Below the pieces are notes generated by a model that saw only the letters and a list, made by a program, of their open reading frames with translations, ran no database searches and was not told the origin of the DNA. Below are positions 8,033-17,671 of a stretch of 64,000 bases of DNA, piece by piece; position 1 is the stretch's first letter, and every line of letters begins with the position of its first letter. Source of the DNA: Candidatus Stoquefichus sp. SB1. Lineage in GTDB: Bacteria > Bacillota_I > Bacilli_A > Erysipelotrichales > Coprobacillaceae. The stretch lies in assembly GCF_001244545.1 (NCBI RefSeq), contig NZ_LN852696.1:310001-374000 (forward strand), in the 5' to 3' direction. Both the position numbers and the translations under genes were made by a program.

Positions 8033-8398
8033 ATGGATATTTTAAAAATTAATGGTCAAGCTATTCAAAATCCTGTTGCATTGCAATGGGAAGAATCAGA
8101 TTTAGATTCAAGTGAAGGAACTGGTCGAAATCAATTGGGTGATATGTTTAGAGATCGTATTACAATGAAAAGAAAAGTGTCTGTATCATTTCCACCAATG
8201 AAGGATGCAGAAATGTCTTCATTATTAGAAGCTATTTCTCCAATGTTTTTTGCATTGGAGTATCCAGATCCTAAACTTGGGAGACGTCATACGATGACTG
8301 TTTATGTGAGTGATAGAAGTGTTCCGGTATATATGTTTGATAAAACAATGAATCAATGGATATGGCAAGGGATGTCTATTGATTTTATTGAGAAGTAG
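8033..8398 (+). CDS. Small distal-tail/baseplate protein (DUF6711-like)
   Basis: A 121-residue protein starting 10 bases after the tape measure (ribosome site AGGAGGAGAA). The pattern MDILKINGQAIQNPVALQW, then RNQLGDMFRDRITMKRKVSV and ending in IDFIEK, matches short phage proteins found between tape measure and tail hub in many Firmicute siphophages. It probably takes the place of Dit and forms the ring connecting the tube with the tail tip. No enzymatic motif is present. Confidence 0.68.
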   Translation: MDILKINGQAIQNPVALQWEESDLDSSEGTGRNQLGDMFRDRITMKRKVSVSFPPMKDAEMSSLLEAISPMFFALEYPDPKLGRRHTMTVYVSDRSVPVYMFDKTMNQWIWQGMSIDFIEK

Positions 8399-8406
8399 GT
8401 GAGTTT

Positions 8407-11400
8407 ATGATAACAACAACACAAGCATATAAAGATAAGATTTTAAGTGACCATCGAGAGATGAAAATGAAAGTAATATTAAATGGTCATCAAGAAATTG
8501 ACGGCCATTATTTAAAGAATGTCACTATTCATGAAGTGAGTAATGGATTGGATACATTAACAATTGGAGGAATATGTTCAAATAGTATTAAGATTGATAT
8601 GTTTGATCCTGGAAATATTCCTTTTGAAAATGGATTGATTGAAGCTTTTATTGGTGTTCAATTATCTACTGATATAGAATGGATTCCAATGGGGTCTTTT
8701 TTTATAAGTGAAATAACAAGACAAAATGAATATGAAGTGAGTCTTGAAGGATATGATGGCATTTCATTATTAAGTGAAGAATATAAGCCACATATTGAGT
8801 ATCCAGCAACACTTCAAGATGTTGTCTTGGATGTGATAAATCAATGTGGTTTAACGCTTAAACAACAGGAGTTAGAGGATATCATTATTGAAGTGCCAAT
8901 GGAAGTGACTTGTAAAGAAATGCTTGGGTATATGGCTTCTTTAATGGGGAAAAATGCAAGAATGAATCGCTTTGGTGAGTTAGAATTTTATTGGTATGAA
9001 AGTGGGCAATATACGATTCCATTAGAATTACAATATCAATTAGGATTTAAAAAGACGAATTCTGTTTTGACGATTTCTTCATTGACAAGTGGTGATGAAG
9101 AACATGTTCTAACTGTTGGAAGTGGGTATGGAATCACATTTGCGAATCCTTATATGACTCAAGAAAGATTAGAATCTCTTTTTAAAAAAATCAATGGTTT
9201 TACATATACACCAGCGACATTAAAATGGCGTGGTGATCCATGTCTTGAAGTCTGTGATATTGTTCATGTTCAAGAAAGTACAAAGGATATGTCACAAATT
9301 CTTATTATGGATCATACGATTTCTTTTGATGGTGGTATGAGCAGTGTTATAGAAAGTCATGGTCAAAATGAAAAAGAAGTTGTGATGAGTAAAAGTCCAA
9401 CTGAAATAAAATTAAATAAATTTTATAATACTTTGATTGAATCTTATAAACAAACAACTGAAAAGATTCTTGGACAAAAAGGTGGTTATTATGTTATTGA
9501 TGTAGATGAAAATGGTTATCCTAATGGATGGACAATTATGAATACACCAACATTAAGAGATGATACCCATTTATGGAGAATGTCTATGGGTGGTTTTGGT
9601 TATAGTCAAGATGGTGGTAAGACTTTTGAAAACATTGCCTTTGATTTAGATGGAAATTTTAGTGCAAATGCATTGACTTCAGGGCAATTGAGTGGAGATA
9701 TGTTTGAATTAGACTTGGAAAATGGTACAGTTCAATTTGGTATGAGAGATCAAGAAGGACATATTATTGATCCTTTTTTAATATTAGATCAAAATGGATT
9801 AGAGATTAAACATATAACTGAAATTGAAGATAATGTTTCTCAAATCATGAGAAATTTCAATATTTATCTTGAAACCAATATTCTTGCTAGTCAGGTTTTT
9901 GATAGTAATGCAAATACTTATATTCCTGATTTCATGACAGATCATTTAACAATTACAGCTCATGCCTATGATTTAGAAGGCAAAGAAATATCTGATATGA
10001 CATATACATGGAAGCGTAAGAGCGAAAATGGTGTTGAAGCATTGACTGTAGGTGAACATGCTGATGGGAATGTACTTACCATTAGTCATAATCTTGATCA
10101 TTCCATCACATATGTTTGTACTGCCACTGCTGATCTTATTTCCAAAAAAGAAGAATTTACAGTTATTTCTACAAAGACAGGATTAAATGGTAACGATGGA
10201 CAAACAGGTCCTCAAGGACCTCAAGGGTTACAAGGACCACAGGGACCTCAGGGGGTGCAAGGCCCTAAGGGAAACGATGGCAAGCAGTATTATACATGGT
10301 TAAAATATGCTGATACGCCAACGAGTGGTATGTCAGATACTCCAGAAGGAAAGGCTTATATTGGATTGGCATATAATAAGTCCTCATCTAGTGAAAGTAA
10401 CAATTACAGTGATTATACTTGGTCACTGATTAAAGGCGAAAAAGGAGATCAAGGCGTTGCAGGCGGAAAAGGGGCAGATGGAAAGACCTTCTACACTTGG
10501 GTAAAATATGCAACATCTTCCTCTGGAGCAAACATGAGTGATGATCCTGCAGGTAAAACATATATTGGACTAGCCTATAACAAGACAACACAAACAGAAT
10601 CAACAAATGCTGCTGATTATACATGGTCACTGATTAAAGGTGAGAAAGGTGATACAGGTCCAGCAGGGAAAGGGATAAAGTCCACAACCATAACATATCA
10701 GGCTGGAACATCAGGAACAGCAGCACCAACTGGAAGCTGGGCAACAAGCATTCCAAGTGTTACACAGGGACAGTATTTGTGGAGCAGAACAGTCATCACA
10801 TATACAGATAGTACAACTTCCACAACATATAGTGTTGCCTATATTCCTAAAAACGGAACGACTGGTGCAACAGGAACAGGGGTTGGAAGTATTGCTCAGC
10901 AATATTATTTAAGTACATCTAAAACATCTCAAACAGGTGGAAATTGGGTTTCTGTTATGCCTACATGGTCTACAGGTAAATATCTATGGACAAGATATGC
11001 AATTACATATACAAATCCAGCAAGTACATCATATACAAGTCCAATTTGTGACAGTTCCTGGGAAGCTGTTAATGAAATAACTATTGGTGGAAGAAATCTT
11101 TTGCTTGATAGTGATGTAGAAGTAACAAATACAAGTTATCCTATACAGACATATAAGATGAGTGAAAAAATGATTGCCAATGAAACATATACATGTCGTT
11201 TATGGGGAACTTTAGGAACTGGCAAGAGTTACTTTGGATTATGGCTTGATGGTGGATCCATTTCGCTTGGAAACCTTGTTAATAAAGGTGATGGTACATT
11301 TGAATTGACATTTAAAGGCAAGACAGGAACTCTTGATACAAGTGTACTGCATGTTTATCCAGTTGCGTCCAGTGTAAGTGCTACAAGTACCATAACAAAA

Positions 11401-11964
11401 ATAAAACTTGAAAAAGGGAATAAGGCAACCGACTGGAGTCCAGCACCAGAGGATGTAGATAATCGTTTCGACGAATCGGCAAAGGATTTTGCAGATCAGA
11501 TTAATAATGCGAAGACAGAATTCACTTCACAAATTGATACGAGGGCCAACAGCATAATAGAGACAATATCAAAAACATATCTTTCTAAAGAGACAGGTGA
11601 AACATTGGCTGAAAGGACAGCTGAACTTGAAAAAAGTGCAGAGGGATGGGCATTTAATTTTAAAACTCTTACTAAGCAATATGATGAATTAAGTTCTGAA
11701 CAGAAGGAAAATTATGCAAGAATACTTAAATATATCCGATTTATTGATGGAAATATTATACTTGGTGAAGAAAATAATGCTTTAACCTTAACTATCCAAA
11801 ACGATAAGATTGTATTTAAGCAATCAAATAAAGAACTCGCTTATTTTACAAATGGAAAACTGTATGTTACGGATGGCGAGTTTACACAAAGCTTAAGAAT
11901 TGGAAAATTTGCTTTTGTGCCAAGAAGCAATGGCAGTTTAGATTTTAAGAAAGTAGGTAATTAG
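8407..11964 (+). CDS. Tail hub/tip protein with collagen-like linkers and repeat domains
   Basis: An 1185-residue protein. Residues 1-330 are the hub region typical of phage minor structural proteins (Tal, prophage endopeptidase-tail group), starting with YKDKILSDHREMKMKVILNG. Residues 595-625 are Gly-X-Y collagen-like, with shorter Gly-X-Y stretches near 678 and 745. Between them are two copies of a roughly 60-residue module (YTWLKYAD...YIGLAYNK...DYTWSLIKGEKGD). A carbohydrate-binding-like beta region with a GGRNLLLDSD start follows at about 895-1020, then a coiled-coil tail. The protein should form the tail spike that reaches the target cell surface. No clear peptidase active site was found. 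Confidence 0.82.
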   Translation: MITTTQAYKDKILSDHREMKMKVILNGHQEIDGHYLKNVTIHEVSNGLDTLTIGGICSNSIKIDMFDPGNIPFENGLIEAFIGVQLSTDIEWIPMGSFFISEITRQNEYEVSLEGYDGISLLSEEYKPHIEYPATLQDVVLDVINQCGLTLKQQELEDIIIEVPMEVTCKEMLGYMASLMGKNARMNRFGELEFYWYESGQYTIPLELQYQLGFKKTNSVLTISSLTSGDEEHVLTVGSGYGITFANPYMTQERLESLFKKINGFTYTPATLKWRGDPCLEVCDIVHVQESTKDMSQILIMDHTISFDGGMSSVIESHGQNEKEVVMSKSPTEIKLNKFYNTLIESYKQTTEKILGQKGGYYVIDVDENGYPNGWTIMNTPTLRDDTHLWRMSMGGFGYSQDGGKTFENIAFDLDGNFSANALTSGQLSGDMFELDLENGTVQFGMRDQEGHIIDPFLILDQNGLEIKHITEIEDNVSQIMRNFNIYLETNILASQVFDSNANTYIPDFMTDHLTITAHAYDLEGKEISDMTYTWKRKSENGVEALTVGEHADGNVLTISHNLDHSITYVCTATADLISKKEEFTVISTKTGLNGNDGQTGPQGPQGLQGPQGPQGVQGPKGNDGKQYYTWLKYADTPTSGMSDTPEGKAYIGLAYNKSSSSESNNYSDYTWSLIKGEKGDQGVAGGKGADGKTFYTWVKYATSSSGANMSDDPAGKTYIGLAYNKTTQTESTNAADYTWSLIKGEKGDTGPAGKGIKSTTITYQAGTSGTAAPTGSWATSIPSVTQGQYLWSRTVITYTDSTTSTTYSVAYIPKNGTTGATGTGVGSIAQQYYLSTSKTSQTGGNWVSVMPTWSTGKYLWTRYAITYTNPASTSYTSPICDSSWEAVNEITIGGRNLLLDSDVEVTNTSYPIQTYKMSEKMIANETYTCRLWGTLGTGKSYFGLWLDGGSISLGNLVNKGDGTFELTFKGKTGTLDTSVLHVYPVASSVSATSTITKIKLEKGNKATDWSPAPEDVDNRFDESAKDFADQINNAKTEFTSQIDTRANSIIETISKTYLSKETGETLAERTAELEKSAEGWAFNFKTLTKQYDELSSEQKENYARILKYIRFIDGNIILGEENNALTLTIQNDKIVFKQSNKELAYFTNGKLYVTDGEFTQSLRIGKFAFVPRSNGSLDFKKVGN

Positions 11965-11966
11965 AT

Positions 11967-13442
11967 ATGGCAAGTATTAGAAGTGGAACGTATAAAAGTC
12001 ATTTATGGCTGACATTTGATTATTCCTATTCACAAAATGTTGCAAACAATAACAGTTCCGTCTCATGGAGCTTAGTTCTTCACTGGGATGCAAGTTTAAA
12101 TTTTAGTGCCAGCAAGAGTTATTCAGTAACAGTCAATGGGACCAATTATTCAGGATCTTATACTGGTGGAGCAAGTGGAGGAAGTGGCTCAAAGACAATT
12201 CGTAGTGGAACAACGTCTGTTGGGCATAATGCCGATGGTACAAAATCAGTGAGTGTCAGTGCGAGTTTTGGAATTGAGGTTACTTATTCAGGAACAAAGA
12301 TCAGTACTATGACACTGTCAGGAAGCTTTACACTTCCAACAATTCCTCGTGCAAGTTCGTTTGGTGCTATTAGTGGTAATACAATCGGTAGTGCTATGAC
12401 AATTAATATCAATCGTGCAAGTACGGCTTTTACACATTCTCTTTGGTATAGTTTTGGAAATATTAGTTGGGCAGGAATAGGAAGTGGAATAGGGACTTCT
12501 ACAACATGGACTGTGCCAATGGAACTATGTAATCAGATTGGCAATGCAACAAGTGGAACAGGAACACTTATTTTAAGAACATACAATGGTTCTACACAAA
12601 TCGGTGAAGATAAGTATATCAATTTTACAGTTAATGTGCCTGCAAGTGTTGTTCCGTGGGTGTCAGCACCAACAGTTAGTGAAGCTATATCAGGATTAGC
12701 AGCGAAGTTTGGAGGATATGTCAAAGGCAAGTCACAGCTAGCAGTATCAATTAGTGCTGGTGGATCATATTCAAGCTGGATAACACAATATTCAACAAGT
12801 GTTAGTGGTATTGGAACATATGGTAGTGCTAGCTTTACAAGTGGAGTTTTATGGAATGCAGGAAATGTCACTATTACAACGACTGTCACAGATAGTCGTG
12901 GAAGAACGGCAAGTGCCAGTAAGACAGTTACTGTCCTAGATTACTATTCACCAAGTATTTCTAAATTTGCTGTTGTTCGTTGCAATAATGCTGGAACAGT
13001 TGATGAGAATGCAGGGGCCTACGCAAGGATAACCTATGCCTTTGCAATCGCTTCTGTTAGCTCTAAAAACACAAATAGCTTTGCTTTACAATACTTGAAT
13101 GATAGTGGGAATTGGACAAATCTAATGACAGGAAGTGGTTATTCTAAAGATACGTACTATGTCTCAACAGTGACATTTGATGTTAATAAGGAACGACAGT
13201 TCAGGATAGCGGTTACAGATTATTTTGGAACATGGTATGCCTATGCAACAATGGCACCAACATTTACGCTTGTAAACTTTTCTAGTGGAGGTAATGGAAT
13301 TGCAATTGGAACAACGGCAGAAGATAACAAGTTTAAAATAGCAATACCAGTATATTATAAAAATAATCTCATTGATTTAGGTAAGGTGATGATTTTTGAT
13401 GGATATGAAAATGGAAAAATAAAATTCCACACAATTGATTAG
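11967..13442 (+). CDS. DUF859-type baseplate/receptor-binding protein
   Basis: A 491-residue protein beginning two bases after the hub gene. It is almost entirely beta strand and rich in Ser, Gly and Thr, opening with MASIRSGTYKSHLWLTFDYS. It is of the DUF859 type found in streptococcal and other Firmicute siphophages next to the tail tip, where receptor-binding functions lie. The C-terminus (GGNGIAIGTTAEDNKFKIAI) resembles the trimeric tips of phage fibres. Behind it lie the short-ORF array and the holin. It is likely a main determinant of target range. Confidence 0.8.
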   Translation: MASIRSGTYKSHLWLTFDYSYSQNVANNNSSVSWSLVLHWDASLNFSASKSYSVTVNGTNYSGSYTGGASGGSGSKTIRSGTTSVGHNADGTKSVSVSASFGIEVTYSGTKISTMTLSGSFTLPTIPRASSFGAISGNTIGSAMTININRASTAFTHSLWYSFGNISWAGIGSGIGTSTTWTVPMELCNQIGNATSGTGTLILRTYNGSTQIGEDKYINFTVNVPASVVPWVSAPTVSEAISGLAAKFGGYVKGKSQLAVSISAGGSYSSWITQYSTSVSGIGTYGSASFTSGVLWNAGNVTITTTVTDSRGRTASASKTVTVLDYYSPSISKFAVVRCNNAGTVDENAGAYARITYAFAIASVSSKNTNSFALQYLNDSGNWTNLMTGSGYSKDTYYVSTVTFDVNKERQFRIAVTDYFGTWYAYATMAPTFTLVNFSSGGNGIAIGTTAEDNKFKIAIPVYYKNNLIDLGKVMIFDGYENGKIKFHTID

Positions 13443-13452
13443 GAGAAGAGAA

Positions 13453-13578
13453 ATGAAAAGAAATAAAAATACTCCCAAAATAGTCGGAGCAAGGGTTACA
13501 AATATCTATTATTACAGGAAAGGAGAACGCTATCGTTTAGGATTAGTAAGTCCTATAGAAAGAGAGGTGAAAGCTTAA
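13453..13578 (+). CDS. 41-residue basic protein in the tail-fibre region
   Basis: A short ORF preceded by AGGAGAAG, 10 bases after the DUF859 gene stop. The product is basic (KRNKNTPKIVG start, EREVKA end) with a central YYYRKGERYRLGLV. It is the last ORF with a good ribosome site before the array of tiny ORFs. Function is unknown; it could be an XkdX-like small fibre-associated protein, judged only on size, position and basic character. Confidence 0.55.
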   Translation: MKRNKNTPKIVGARVTNIYYYRKGERYRLGLVSPIEREVKA

Positions 13579-13590
13579 TAGCTTTTGATT

Positions 13591-13941
13591 ATGATAGACT
13601 TGACTAGTTTTTCTACAGTAAATGGTGATCAGTTTAACTACGTTAAACAAGAATCATACACTCATTTACACATAGTAATTAGAGTATGGAAAATGATATA
13701 CGATAAAGGAGCTATATCAATTTATGGAAACATGAATGGATATGGATACTTTGGGATAATTAGATATGATAAATATGGTGGAATGAATATAGATACAATT
13801 TTTGGATCGGGAATGAGTTTAGCATATGGTGGATTAGAGGAAGATGGAGAAATTGTAAGAATTGTGCTTAATGTAAGACAATATTCAGTTTATTCTATGC
13901 AAGGAAATGATCCGTTTGAAGTTGCTCGTACAACCGGTTAA
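13591..13941 (+). CDS. Short beta-rich tip ORF 1 of the array
   Basis: About 116 residues from the ATG at 13591, or from the TTG at 13600, which aligns better with its relatives. No ribosome site lies at the usual distance. It is related by eye to ORFs 4 and 6 of the array: the shared blocks are TSFSTVNGDQFNY, THLHIVI, a central ISIYGNMNGYGYFGII and a terminal VRQYSVYS. It is beta-rich and has no signal peptide or enzyme motif. It probably represents a receptor-binding tip domain, either as a separate subunit or a silent cassette. Confidence 0.5.
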   Translation: MIDLTSFSTVNGDQFNYVKQESYTHLHIVIRVWKMIYDKGAISIYGNMNGYGYFGIIRYDKYGGMNIDTIFGSGMSLAYGGLEEDGEIVRIVLNVRQYSVYSMQGNDPFEVARTTG

Positions 13942-13966
13942 TCTATCATAAAGCTATTGAGTTAAA

Positions 13967-14287
13967 ATGATAAATTATATGACAATTGATGGTAGAAGAA
14001 TATATGATATTCAATCATATGATAAAACATCAACAACTATAAGAGTAGGAAGATACGCTCTTGGTATACGTGCTTCAGTATTTGTCTTTGGGACATATGG
14101 AATTTGTGGAATCATCTATATTGATGATTCATCTAATGGTAAAGGGATTACATACTATCCCTTAAGTGGACAGGTGTTAACGATATCCGTTACTCGAAAT
14201 GAACGTGAATACATAGAATTTAGTTTATATAACTTGGGAATATGGGGCACATATACTTTTATAGGATGTAACTGTTATTTTGTCTAA
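13967..14287 (+). CDS. Short beta-rich tip ORF 2 of the array
   Basis: A 106-residue ORF starting 25 nt after ORF 1 stops, with no ribosome site upstream of MINYMTIDGRRIY. The pattern (SVFVFGTYGICGIIYIDD, then PLSGQVLTISVT and YNLGIWGTYTF) resembles ORF 5 and, more distantly, the others, suggesting one roughly 100-residue beta-sandwich fold. It ends in NCYFV. The function is inferred only from location in the fibre region. Confidence 0.45.
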   Translation: MINYMTIDGRRIYDIQSYDKTSTTIRVGRYALGIRASVFVFGTYGICGIIYIDDSSNGKGITYYPLSGQVLTISVTRNEREYIEFSLYNLGIWGTYTFIGCNCYFV

Positions 14288-14315
14288 TCTCTCTTTCAAG
14301 ATAGCAAATAAAATT

Positions 14316-14462
<147 letters not shown>

Positions 14463-14487
14463 GTAAACATTCGACACATGATAGATT

Positions 14488-14832
14488 ATGACAAGTTTTT
14501 GTACAGTGGATGGATATAAATTTGATTACTTAGCAAATGGGTCTAATACTCATCTTCATATAGTTATTTATTTTCCAAATATGATACGTGATAAAGGTAG
14601 TATGCTTATCTATGGAAATATGAATGGTAGTCTGTATTTAGGTATTATTGGATATAACAAAAATGGTTCAGCTAGTATTAGCCACATTGTTGGGACAGGA
14701 TGCAGCATTAATAGTTCTGGACTTGAATCTGAGAATGGTGTGACATGGATAAGAATTATATTGAATATTAATCAATATAGTGCTTATGGAATATTATGCG
14801 TTGATCCATTTGAAACTGCACATACAGCATAA
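14488..14832 (+). CDS. Short beta-rich tip ORF 4 of the array
   Basis: A 114-residue ORF, clearly homologous to ORF 1: TSFCTVDGYKFDYL, THLHIVIYFPNMIRDKGSM, LIYGNMNGSLYLGIIGYNKN and NQYSAYGILCVDPFETA all have counterparts there. There is no ribosome site. The upstream DNA shares ATGATAGA with ORF 1, but a one-base length difference puts that ATG out of frame here. GTGTCG (14452-14457) and CGACAC (14472-14477) form an inverted repeat just ahead. It is likely an alternative tip domain. Confidence 0.5.
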   Translation: MTSFCTVDGYKFDYLANGSNTHLHIVIYFPNMIRDKGSMLIYGNMNGSLYLGIIGYNKNGSASISHIVGTGCSINSSGLESENGVTWIRIILNINQYSAYGILCVDPFETAHTA

Positions 14833-14859
14833 TATATTACAATGTTTATCTAGAAAATT

Positions 14860-15153
14860 ATGGAAAATTTTAATTTTAATGTAATAACAAAAGTTGAGTT
14901 TAACAATAACTATATTTTTAATATTTCTTTACCAAATGATACAAATTACAGAAATGTATTTTTGGTAGCAGTAGAAGGAAATGTTAATGTCTTCAATGTG
15001 TTTGATGTGGTTTTTGTTAATAATAGTGAAGTCAAACGAGTACTACATTTGGCAGATACTGCTAACTATATTACTTATTCTATAAGTGGACAAAATCTTG
15101 TTTTAAAATCCACAACACTATGGAGTTATGGATTTTGTATCAGAGCCGATTAA
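14860..15153 (+). CDS. Short beta-rich tip ORF 5 of the array
   Basis: A 97-residue ORF starting 27 nt after ORF 4, with no ribosome site before MENFNFNVITKVEF. It shows strands such as VFLVAVEGNVNVFNVFDVVF, then YSISGQNLVLKSTTLWSYGF, which align loosely with ORF 2 (PLSGQVLTISV). It has no cysteine-rich or enzymatic motif. Its role is inferred from membership in the array. Confidence 0.45.
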   Translation: MENFNFNVITKVEFNNNYIFNISLPNDTNYRNVFLVAVEGNVNVFNVFDVVFVNNSEVKRVLHLADTANYITYSISGQNLVLKSTTLWSYGFCIRAD

Positions 15154-15178
15154 GACACCACACTACATAAATAATAAT

Positions 15179-15514
15179 ATGACAAATTTTGAATTTGATG
15201 TTGGCTTTATAAAAAGTCCGGGTTGTTTGAATACAACTGGTGATAAAATTCAAATTGAATTAAATTTTATAAATAGTGATAAAGCAACTGTTATTGTGTT
15301 TGGCGATCACAATGGATCACAATTTATAGTTATGATAACAGTCTGGTATATTGATATGCACTGTACAATTCAAAATATAATTGGATCATTAGGAGTTGCT
15401 TCAGTTAGTAAAACAGCTGATGGAAATATTGTGTTAAGATGTAACACAAATAAATATGGAACGTGTACAGTAATTGCAAGCGTTCCAATCAATTATGTTA
15501 TTTTTGCAAATTAG
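15179..15514 (+). CDS. Short beta-rich tip ORF 6 of the array
   Basis: A 111-residue ORF starting 25 nt after ORF 5 at MTNFEFDVGF. The same frame is open back to an ATG at 15128 that would overlap ORF 5, but the start at 15179 obeys the linker rule. It lacks a ribosome site. The core VIVFGDHNGSQFIVMI aligns with IYGNMNG blocks of ORFs 1 and 4. It is the last ORF before the lysis genes. Confidence 0.45.
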   Translation: MTNFEFDVGFIKSPGCLNTTGDKIQIELNFINSDKATVIVFGDHNGSQFIVMITVWYIDMHCTIQNIIGSLGVASVSKTADGNIVLRCNTNKYGTCTVIASVPINYVIFAN

Positions 15515-15565
15515 TTCTCATGCTCTTAGTGGCTTTTTATATATAAAATAATGAAGGTGAGGAAA

Positions 15566-16018
15566 ATGAAGAAAATGAATTATATGGATACATACAATGC
15601 AGTTACAGGAAGTATTATTGCATTATTGAGTTTGGTTTTTGGGGAACACTGGCTATTATTTGCCATGTTCCTTTTATTTAACATTATTGATTGGCTAACT
15701 GGGTGGATGAAGTCTGGTATTGCTAATAAGACGAATTCTACTGCGGGATGGAAAGGTATTCTTAAAAAATTAGGATATTGGCTTATGATTTTAGTATCTT
15801 TTGCAGCAGTAGCGGTCTTTATTGAAATAGGAAATACAATTGGTGTTGATTTGCGTATTACTGCGTTATTAGGATATTTCGTATTAGCATCATTACTGGT
15901 AAATGAAGTTAGATCCATCATTGAAAATTTTGTTGAAGCTGGATATAATGTACCATCTGTTTTAACAAAAGGATTAGAAGTTGCAGATAAAATTATTAAT
16001 AGAGAAAATCAAGAGTAG
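15566..16018 (+). CDS. Phage holin (holin-4 / phage lysis holin family)
   Basis: About 150 residues from the ATG at 15566, which follows GGTGAGG closely; an upstream ATG at 15551 overlaps that ribosome site. It shows hydrophobic segments around residues 12-40 (including WLLFAMFLLFNIIDWLTGWM), 55-82 and 87-105, with the family's DWLTGWMKSGIANKTNST motif, and a charged C-terminal tail. Holins of this family permeabilise the membrane and release the endolysin. It directly precedes the lysin, as in complete phage lysis cassettes. Confidence 0.88.
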   Translation: MKKMNYMDTYNAVTGSIIALLSLVFGEHWLLFAMFLLFNIIDWLTGWMKSGIANKTNSTAGWKGILKKLGYWLMILVSFAAVAVFIEIGNTIGVDLRITALLGYFVLASLLVNEVRSIIENFVEAGYNVPSVLTKGLEVADKIINRENQE

Positions 16019-16052
16019 TTTTTCAACTATTTTTAAATGGAGGAGAAATAAA

Positions 16053-16943
16053 TTGACAAAAATGAAAGTACAAGATTTTATTAATAAAGCAATAGAAGTA
16101 GAAAAGTTACCAACATTATATAAATTAGGTAAGTTTATGAATACTAAAGATGGAAAGTATCTCTTATGTGATTGTAGTGGCTTAATTAAAGGTATCTTAT
16201 GGGGATACCCTTCTGCTGGAAAATATGCAAGTAATAATGTTCGAGACATTAATGCGGATACGATGATTTCAAGATGCTCCAATGTAACAACAGACTTTAC
16301 AAAGCTACAAGCAGGATGGCTTGTCTGGATGAAAGGGCATATCGGAATATATGTTGGTAATGGTGTGGTTATTGAATCAAGTCCTATTTGGGAAAATGGT
16401 ATCCAACGAACATATCCTAAAGGATGTGGAAAAGCAAATGCTTATGGTTTAAAAGCCAGACAATGGCAAAAATGTGGTCAGTTAGACTGTTATATTGACT
16501 ATACAAATGAAAAGCCTACACAATCAACAAGTCAAAAAAATGTCAATGTTTTCTATCGTGTAAGAACTCAGAAGCATGGGTGGCTAAGTGAAGTGAAAAA
16601 TCTTGAAGACTATGCTGGTTATCAAGATAGCCCTATTACAGATGTTGCCATTAGAGTAGACAAGGGTAAGATAAAGTATCGTGTGCATGTTAAAGGTGGA
16701 AAGTGGCTTGGCTGGATTACGGAATGCGATATTAAAAATAGTTATAAATATGCTGGTAATGGCAAAGCAATTGATTTGGTACAAATTTATTATTATACAC
16801 CTGATGATATAAGACCATATAAGAGAGCAAAGTATAAAACGAATTATGGTTGGCAATATGATACAGAAACAAGTAATAATCAAGATGGCTATGCTGGATT
16901 ATATTCACATCCAGTAACAAAACTCAGTCTTTGTATAGAATAA
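16053..16943 (+). CDS. Endolysin, NlpC/P60-type amidase/peptidase with C-terminal W-rich domains
   Basis: A 296-residue lysin from a TTG at 16053, seven bases after GGAGGAG; the frame stays open into the holin gene, but that extension lacks a ribosome site. The catalytic cysteine is in LLCDCSGLIKG and the histidine in GHIGIYVGNGVVIESSP, as in NlpC/P60 peptidoglycan hydrolases. The C-terminal half holds two or three repeats with YRVRTQKHGWLSEV and YRVHVKGGKWLGWI, which resemble clostridial ChW wall-binding repeats. It would release the tail particles by lysing the producer cell. Confidence 0.85.
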   Translation: MTKMKVQDFINKAIEVEKLPTLYKLGKFMNTKDGKYLLCDCSGLIKGILWGYPSAGKYASNNVRDINADTMISRCSNVTTDFTKLQAGWLVWMKGHIGIYVGNGVVIESSPIWENGIQRTYPKGCGKANAYGLKARQWQKCGQLDCYIDYTNEKPTQSTSQKNVNVFYRVRTQKHGWLSEVKNLEDYAGYQDSPITDVAIRVDKGKIKYRVHVKGGKWLGWITECDIKNSYKYAGNGKAIDLVQIYYYTPDDIRPYKRAKYKTNYGWQYDTETSNNQDGYAGLYSHPVTKLSLCIE

Positions 16944-16969
16944 AAAAAGATATTTTACAAAATGATTTG

Positions 16970-16993
16970 AAAACCGAAATATCGGTGTTAAAA
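16970..16993 (+). terminator. Weak hairpin after the lysis genes
   Basis: ACCGA (about 16973-16977) and TCGGT (16982-16986) pair around a 4-nt loop, with A/T flanks but only a poor T-run. It may end the tail-lysis operon. A TATAAT at 17029-17034 just downstream belongs to the next gene. Confidence 0.35.
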
Positions 16994-17056
16994 TAGGTAT
17001 ATAATCATCATCTTTTACATAAACTTAGTATAATGAAAATACAAGGAGATGAGATT

Positions 17057-17662
17057 ATGAGACAAGATTATCAAACATTAAATCACATAACATTAGGAGA
17101 AAAGAAAGACTATATTCAAAAAATATGTCAAGATCAGCAATTATTACAACTTATCAATGAATGTATGACAATACAATCATTCGAAAATATGATGAATTAT
17201 CAAGAGATCAATAAAAAGTTATTTATTTATGCATTACATGCACTTTATCAGTCATCAGATTATGATCAGCTTGAATATCATTTAATGATGATGAATGGAT
17301 TATTTCAATATCAAAGCTATACAGATTTAAAAAAACAATTATTTACAAAAATATGTAAAAAGACAATCACAATTAATGAGTACTGTGTACTTAGACATTT
17401 GATAGATTTTCAAAATACATCATTCGCTCACTTTATACAAGTCTTACATGAAAACTATGAAGTAGAATTACAAGAATGTGCAAAAATGTGTTTATTAGAA
17501 GATCAATATCATCTTGCCTATCAATATTTAAAATTATTGCCAGATTGTTCTGACCAAAATTTATTAGACTTATTATGCAGTTATAGTTTTTATGATTATG
17601 TTTCATTAATGAGACATTATAATAAACAAAAAAGGAGCTATCAATTCGCAACAAGTCACTAG
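17057..17662 (+). CDS. Helical protein of unknown function next to a WYL regulator
   Basis: A 201-residue, all-helical cytoplasmic protein with many Tyr, Gln and Leu residues. I chose the ATG at 17057, which follows AAGGAGATGAG; an in-frame ATG at 17033 overlaps a TATAAT box and cannot be the start if that is the promoter. No family is recognised; the pattern of repeated Y-Q-Y and hydrophobic helices could be TPR-like. It is coupled to the WYL regulator 9 bases downstream and may be its partner. It lies directly after the tail-lysis locus. Confidence 0.5.
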   Translation: MRQDYQTLNHITLGEKKDYIQKICQDQQLLQLINECMTIQSFENMMNYQEINKKLFIYALHALYQSSDYDQLEYHLMMMNGLFQYQSYTDLKKQLFTKICKKTITINEYCVLRHLIDFQNTSFAHFIQVLHENYEVELQECAKMCLLEDQYHLAYQYLKLLPDCSDQNLLDLLCSYSFYDYVSLMRHYNKQKRSYQFATSH

Positions 17663-17671
17663 GAGGAAAAT

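Noticed and set aside
10430-10902. Two minus-strand ORFs, one cysteine-rich, within the tail hub gene
   Set aside because: They are shadows of the repeated module and low-complexity codons of the long plus-strand gene.
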